Source: Mytilus trossulus
Lineage: Eukaryota > Mollusca > Bivalvia > Mytilida > Mytilidae
Reading direction: 5' to 3'
Length of the DNA stretch: 64,000 nt
NCBI RefSeq assembly: GCF_036588685.1
Contig: NC_086380.1
Location: forward strand, 36,036,692-36,100,691
In this document: positions 60,707-64,000 of the stretch, piece by piece
Layout of the letters: each line of letters starts with the position of its first letter
How positions within the stretch are numbered: position 1 is the stretch's first letter
The notes under the pieces: model-generated
The model's database searches: none
Told to the model about the DNA's origin: nothing
The model's input: only the letters and a program-made list of their open reading frames with translations
Translations under genes and position numbers: made by a program

Positions 60707-61890
60707 TATAATGATGCAAATATGAGTGATATTTAAAGATAAGATTCATAAATAAATTACAAGTAAAGCGTTGGTGAATAATTGAAGAATTGCACAGAAG
60801 TTAAAGAGAATATTTGTCAATTAATTGTAAAATTAAATGACAGAAAAATAAACGTAAATAAAATAAATTAAAGAAAGTTTAACTTGTTTATAGAACAATT
60901 TCCTAAAAATATAAAGTAAAGTGTTTAATCTTTTAAGCATATTTGATAACGTTGTCTCAAAAATGTCCCCCAGCTAATTGATAAATGTGTCAGCTTCGAA
61001 GGCATAAAGATAATTGTATATACTTTTAAAATTAATAGACTTGAACAATTAAGATTAAGTAATTCTGCCTTTATCCGACAAAGATCCATTGTTTATTAAA
61101 AGAGATCAGAGAAAGCTATTATAATGAGTAACAACATATTACGTGTCAAATTAAGTCCAGTCTGCTATATAAAGTCGTGCAAAACTATTTGGTTCACTAG
61201 ACTGTGAACCAGAATAAAATGTAGTTAGCAGACTGGATTGTCTTTTAAAGGTTAGTTAAAATGATAAATTTGTTTAATAGTTTATCTTATAAATTTTAGC
61301 AGAAAAGAGTTTAAAGAATTAAAAGATGTTTTCTAGTAAAGTAATTTTAATCACATTCACAAGTAAAATCGTGGTACAGTTTAAATAAATAAGAGGCAAA
61401 GTTTGAGATAAAATTTAGGTAAATGATTTGTATAAAATATTCTTAACATATAAAAAAGAGATGAACTTATTCGTATTAATAACTTTTGAAAATACAATTC
61501 TTAATTTGATATTTGACTGAATATTAAAAGTAAACGAAATAAGGGGAGATAACAGATTACACGACTGTTCATTTATGGCGCGTATACTATTGTCGGGTTT
61601 TGTATTATTGTTCGATTGATATCGCGAAATATTTGATGTATAACTATGATGGAAAAGTAATGTTATCTTTATTGTAACTATTGTAAATATATGACTAGAC
61701 TGTGGACCAGAATAAAATGTAGTTAGCAGACTGGATTGTCTTTTAAAGGTCCCGTTGTCATGCCGAGTCCAAGCTAGTTCCCAAACAATGTAACATCTAT
61801 GTGAGCAGTTCCCCGCAAAAGAATCGATAAAACCATGAAAGAAAGACTACAACACGAGATACAAAGTCGGGACCAAGTTCCCGCATAATA
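60707..61890 (+). repeat. 3' LTR
   Basis: Same length as the 5' LTR and almost identical, including both 57-bp repeats (61196-61252 and 61694-61750). It ends cgcataata, followed by the AAAA duplication and resumption of the satellite. Confidence 0.9.
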
Positions 61891-64000
61891 AAAATATGAT
61901 ACATGCCCAAACAAAAAATATAAACGAGTCTAAATTGAAAACTACGTTCAAACCTATGACTGCGTTGGATAAAAACCGCAGTTTTTATACGTGTGCATGT
62001 CAAACAAATTTCGTTGTAGAAGGGTCTAAAAACAGCACAAACAACAATTTCCAAAAGACCAAAAGAGTGAAAAAGTATATTTAAACAAAACGCATTTGAC
62101 TAACAGGTCGAACAACTGATGTTCTTTAACCCTGCTGACTGCCATTGACGATTGCCAAATAAAATTGATCACAAGATGTAACAAAATGGATCCTAATAAA
62201 AATTTAATACGTCACAGAAAAAAAATAATTGTTAACTTGTGGACAGGATGTTGTGCCACAAACATTCGGTGTCAATATTTCTTTAGTACACCATATCCGG
62301 ATTTCGACAATAAATGTCTCGTCAGTGATGTTAGGGATCGAAACGGTATTTGGAAGGCCATATAAAAAGTACCCTCATTTTTAGAGAAAGTACCCTCATT
62401 TTTAGATTAACTCTTGAATTTTAAGAGTCAATATATAGGATGAACGGATCATATAAACCGGAGGGAAAATATGATACATGCCCAAACAAAAAATATAAAC
62501 GAGTCTAAATTGAAAACTACGTTCAAACCTATGACTGCGTTGGATAAAAACCGCAGTTTTTATACGTGTGCATGTCAAACAAATTTCGTTGTAGAAGGGT
62601 CTAAAAACAGCACAAACAACATTTTCCAAAAGACCAAAAGAGTGAAAAAGTATATTTAAACAAAACGCATTTGACTAACAGGTCGAACAACTGATGTTCT
62701 TTAACCCTGCTGACTGCCATTGACGATTGCCAAATAAAATTGATCACAAGATGTAACAAAATGGATCCTAATATAAATTTAATACGTCACAGAAAAAAAA
62801 TAATTGTTAACTTGTGGACAGGATGTTGTGCCACAAACATTCGGTGTCAATATTTCTTTAGTACACCATATCCGGATTTCGACAATAAATGTCTCTTCAG
62901 TGATGTTAGGGATCGAAACGGTATTTGGAAGGCCATATAAAAAGTACCCTCATTTTTAGAGAAAGTACCCTCATTTTTAGATTAACTCTTGAATTTTAAG
63001 AGTCAATATATAGGATGAACGGATCATATAAACCGGAGGGAAAATATGATACATGCCCAAACAAAAAATATAAACGAGTCTAAATTGAAAACTACGTTCA
63101 AACCTATGACTGCGTTGGATAAAAACCGCAGTTTTTATACGTGTGCATGTCAAACAAATTTCGTTGTAGAAGGGTCTAAAAACAGCACAAACAACATTTT
63201 CCAAAAGACCAAAAGAGTGAAAAAGTATATTTAAACAAAACGCATTTGACTAACAGGTCGAACAACTGATGTTCTTTAACCCTGCTGACTGCCATTGACG
63301 ATTGCCAAATAAAATTGATCACAAGATGTAACAAAATGGATCCTAATAAAAATTTAATACGTCACAGAAAAAAAATAATTGTTAACTTGTGGACAGGATG
63401 TTGTGCCACAAACATTCGGTGTCAATATTTCTTTAGTACACCATATCCGGATTTCGACAATAAATGTCTCGTCAGTGATGTTAGGGATCGAAACGGTATT
63501 TGGAAGGCCATATAAAAAGTACCCTCATTTTTAGAGAAAGTACCCTCATTTTTAGATTAACTCTTGAATTTTAAGAGTCAATATATAGGATGAACGGATC
63601 ATATAAACCGGAGGGAAAATATGATACATGCCCAAACAAAAAATATAAACGAGTCTAAATTGAAAACTACGTTCAAACCTATGACTGCGTTGGATAAAAA
63701 CCGCAGTTTTTATACGTGTGCATGTCAAACAAATTTCGTTGTAGAAGGGTCTAAAAACAGCACAAACAACATTTTCCAAAAGACCAAAAGAGTGAAAAAG
63801 TATATTTAAACAAAACGCATTTGACTAACAGGTCGAACAACTGATGTTCTTTAACCCTGCTGACTGCCATTGACGATTGCCAAATAAAATTGATCACAAG
63901 ATGTAACAAAATGGATCCTAATATAAATTTAATACGTCACAGAAAAAAAATAATTGTTAACTTGTGGACAGGATGTTGTGCCACAAACATTCGGTGTCAA
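61891..64000 (+). repeat. 575-bp satellite array, right block
   Basis: Continues the interrupted monomer and three more starts (landmark at 61896, 62471, 63046 and 63621), running off the right edge. Variant bases alternate between successive monomers (see findings). The true array length is unknown. Confidence 0.95.

Larger units (their letters stand above)
53171..61890 (+). mobile_element. Full-length Ty3/gypsy-type LTR retrotransposon
   Basis: Structure: 1184-bp LTR, short leader, one Gag-Pol frame, a 1.3-kb non-coding 3' region, a purine tract and a second 1184-bp LTR. It is inserted in a satellite monomer, with AAAA on both sides (53167-53170 and 61891-61894). The monomer sequence gggaaaatatgat is restored if the element is removed. 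I saw a single difference between the LTRs (tattgcg versus tatcgcg). Intact coding and near-identical LTRs indicate a recent insertion and possibly a competent element. The C-terminal chromodomain suggests a chromovirus-like lineage, to be confirmed by reverse transcriptase phylogeny. Confidence 0.93.

Noticed and set aside
61797..62054. 85-codon - strand frame across the LTR/satellite junction
   Set aside because: Accidental fusion of LTR and satellite sequence at the insertion site.
48650..63809. Repeated frames of 62, 66 and 75 codons in every satellite monomer
   Set aside because: They recur because the monomers are nearly identical. They overlap on both strands, match no domain I know and are not preserved in the diverged relative at 37045-37325.
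1..64000. tRNA or rRNA genes
   Set aside because: I saw no convincing tRNA A and B box pairs with a cloverleaf, and no rRNA-like sequence; a tRNAscan run would settle this.

Overview
This is eukaryotic DNA. It is A+T-rich, has spliced genes with long introns and is crowded with dispersed repeats. Many of the repeats resemble ones I recall from marine bivalves, especially mussels (Mytilus), so a mussel-like bivalve is my inference; I could not run a search. There is no sign of bacterial organisation (no operons, ribosome binding sites or CRISPR).

Positions 1 to about 36,000 hold a tandem cluster of three TIMP-like (tissue inhibitor of metalloproteinases) loci on the + strand. I assembled them by hand from exons with matching splice phases (1, 0, 1, 0). 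Copy 1 (2716-11690, 204 aa) and copy 2 (18248-25354, 206 aa) have complete reading frames. Copy 3 (29558-35887) carries a 7-base deletion in exon 3 and a 1-base deletion in exon 4, so it looks like a young pseudogene. Introns and spacers are filled with mobile-element debris: a fold-back element family (three copies), a Penelope-like reverse transcriptase relic, a TTAA-flanked inverted-repeat element, hammerhead-ribozyme-bearing repeats and several SINE-like modules.

Positions 38,104-44,822 on the - strand hold a three-exon gene for a small secreted EF-hand protein (123 aa: signal peptide, then two EF-hand loops). The second loop is completed across an intron. Its long intron contains a 34-bp minisatellite of about 22 units, a CTCACT-rich tract and a well-preserved hammerhead motif.

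From 47.8 kb onward the DNA is repetitive: a broken LINE fragment, an (AT)n tract, then a satellite of 575-bp monomers running to the window's right edge. One full-length Ty3/gypsy-type LTR retrotransposon (53171-61890) splits the satellite. It has two 1184-bp LTRs that are nearly identical, an AAAA target-site duplication and one intact 1618-aa Gag-Pol with a C-terminal chromodomain. Another monomer carries a separate 209-bp dispersed-repeat insertion. A diverged single relative of the satellite monomer lies near 37 kb, inside unique sequence.
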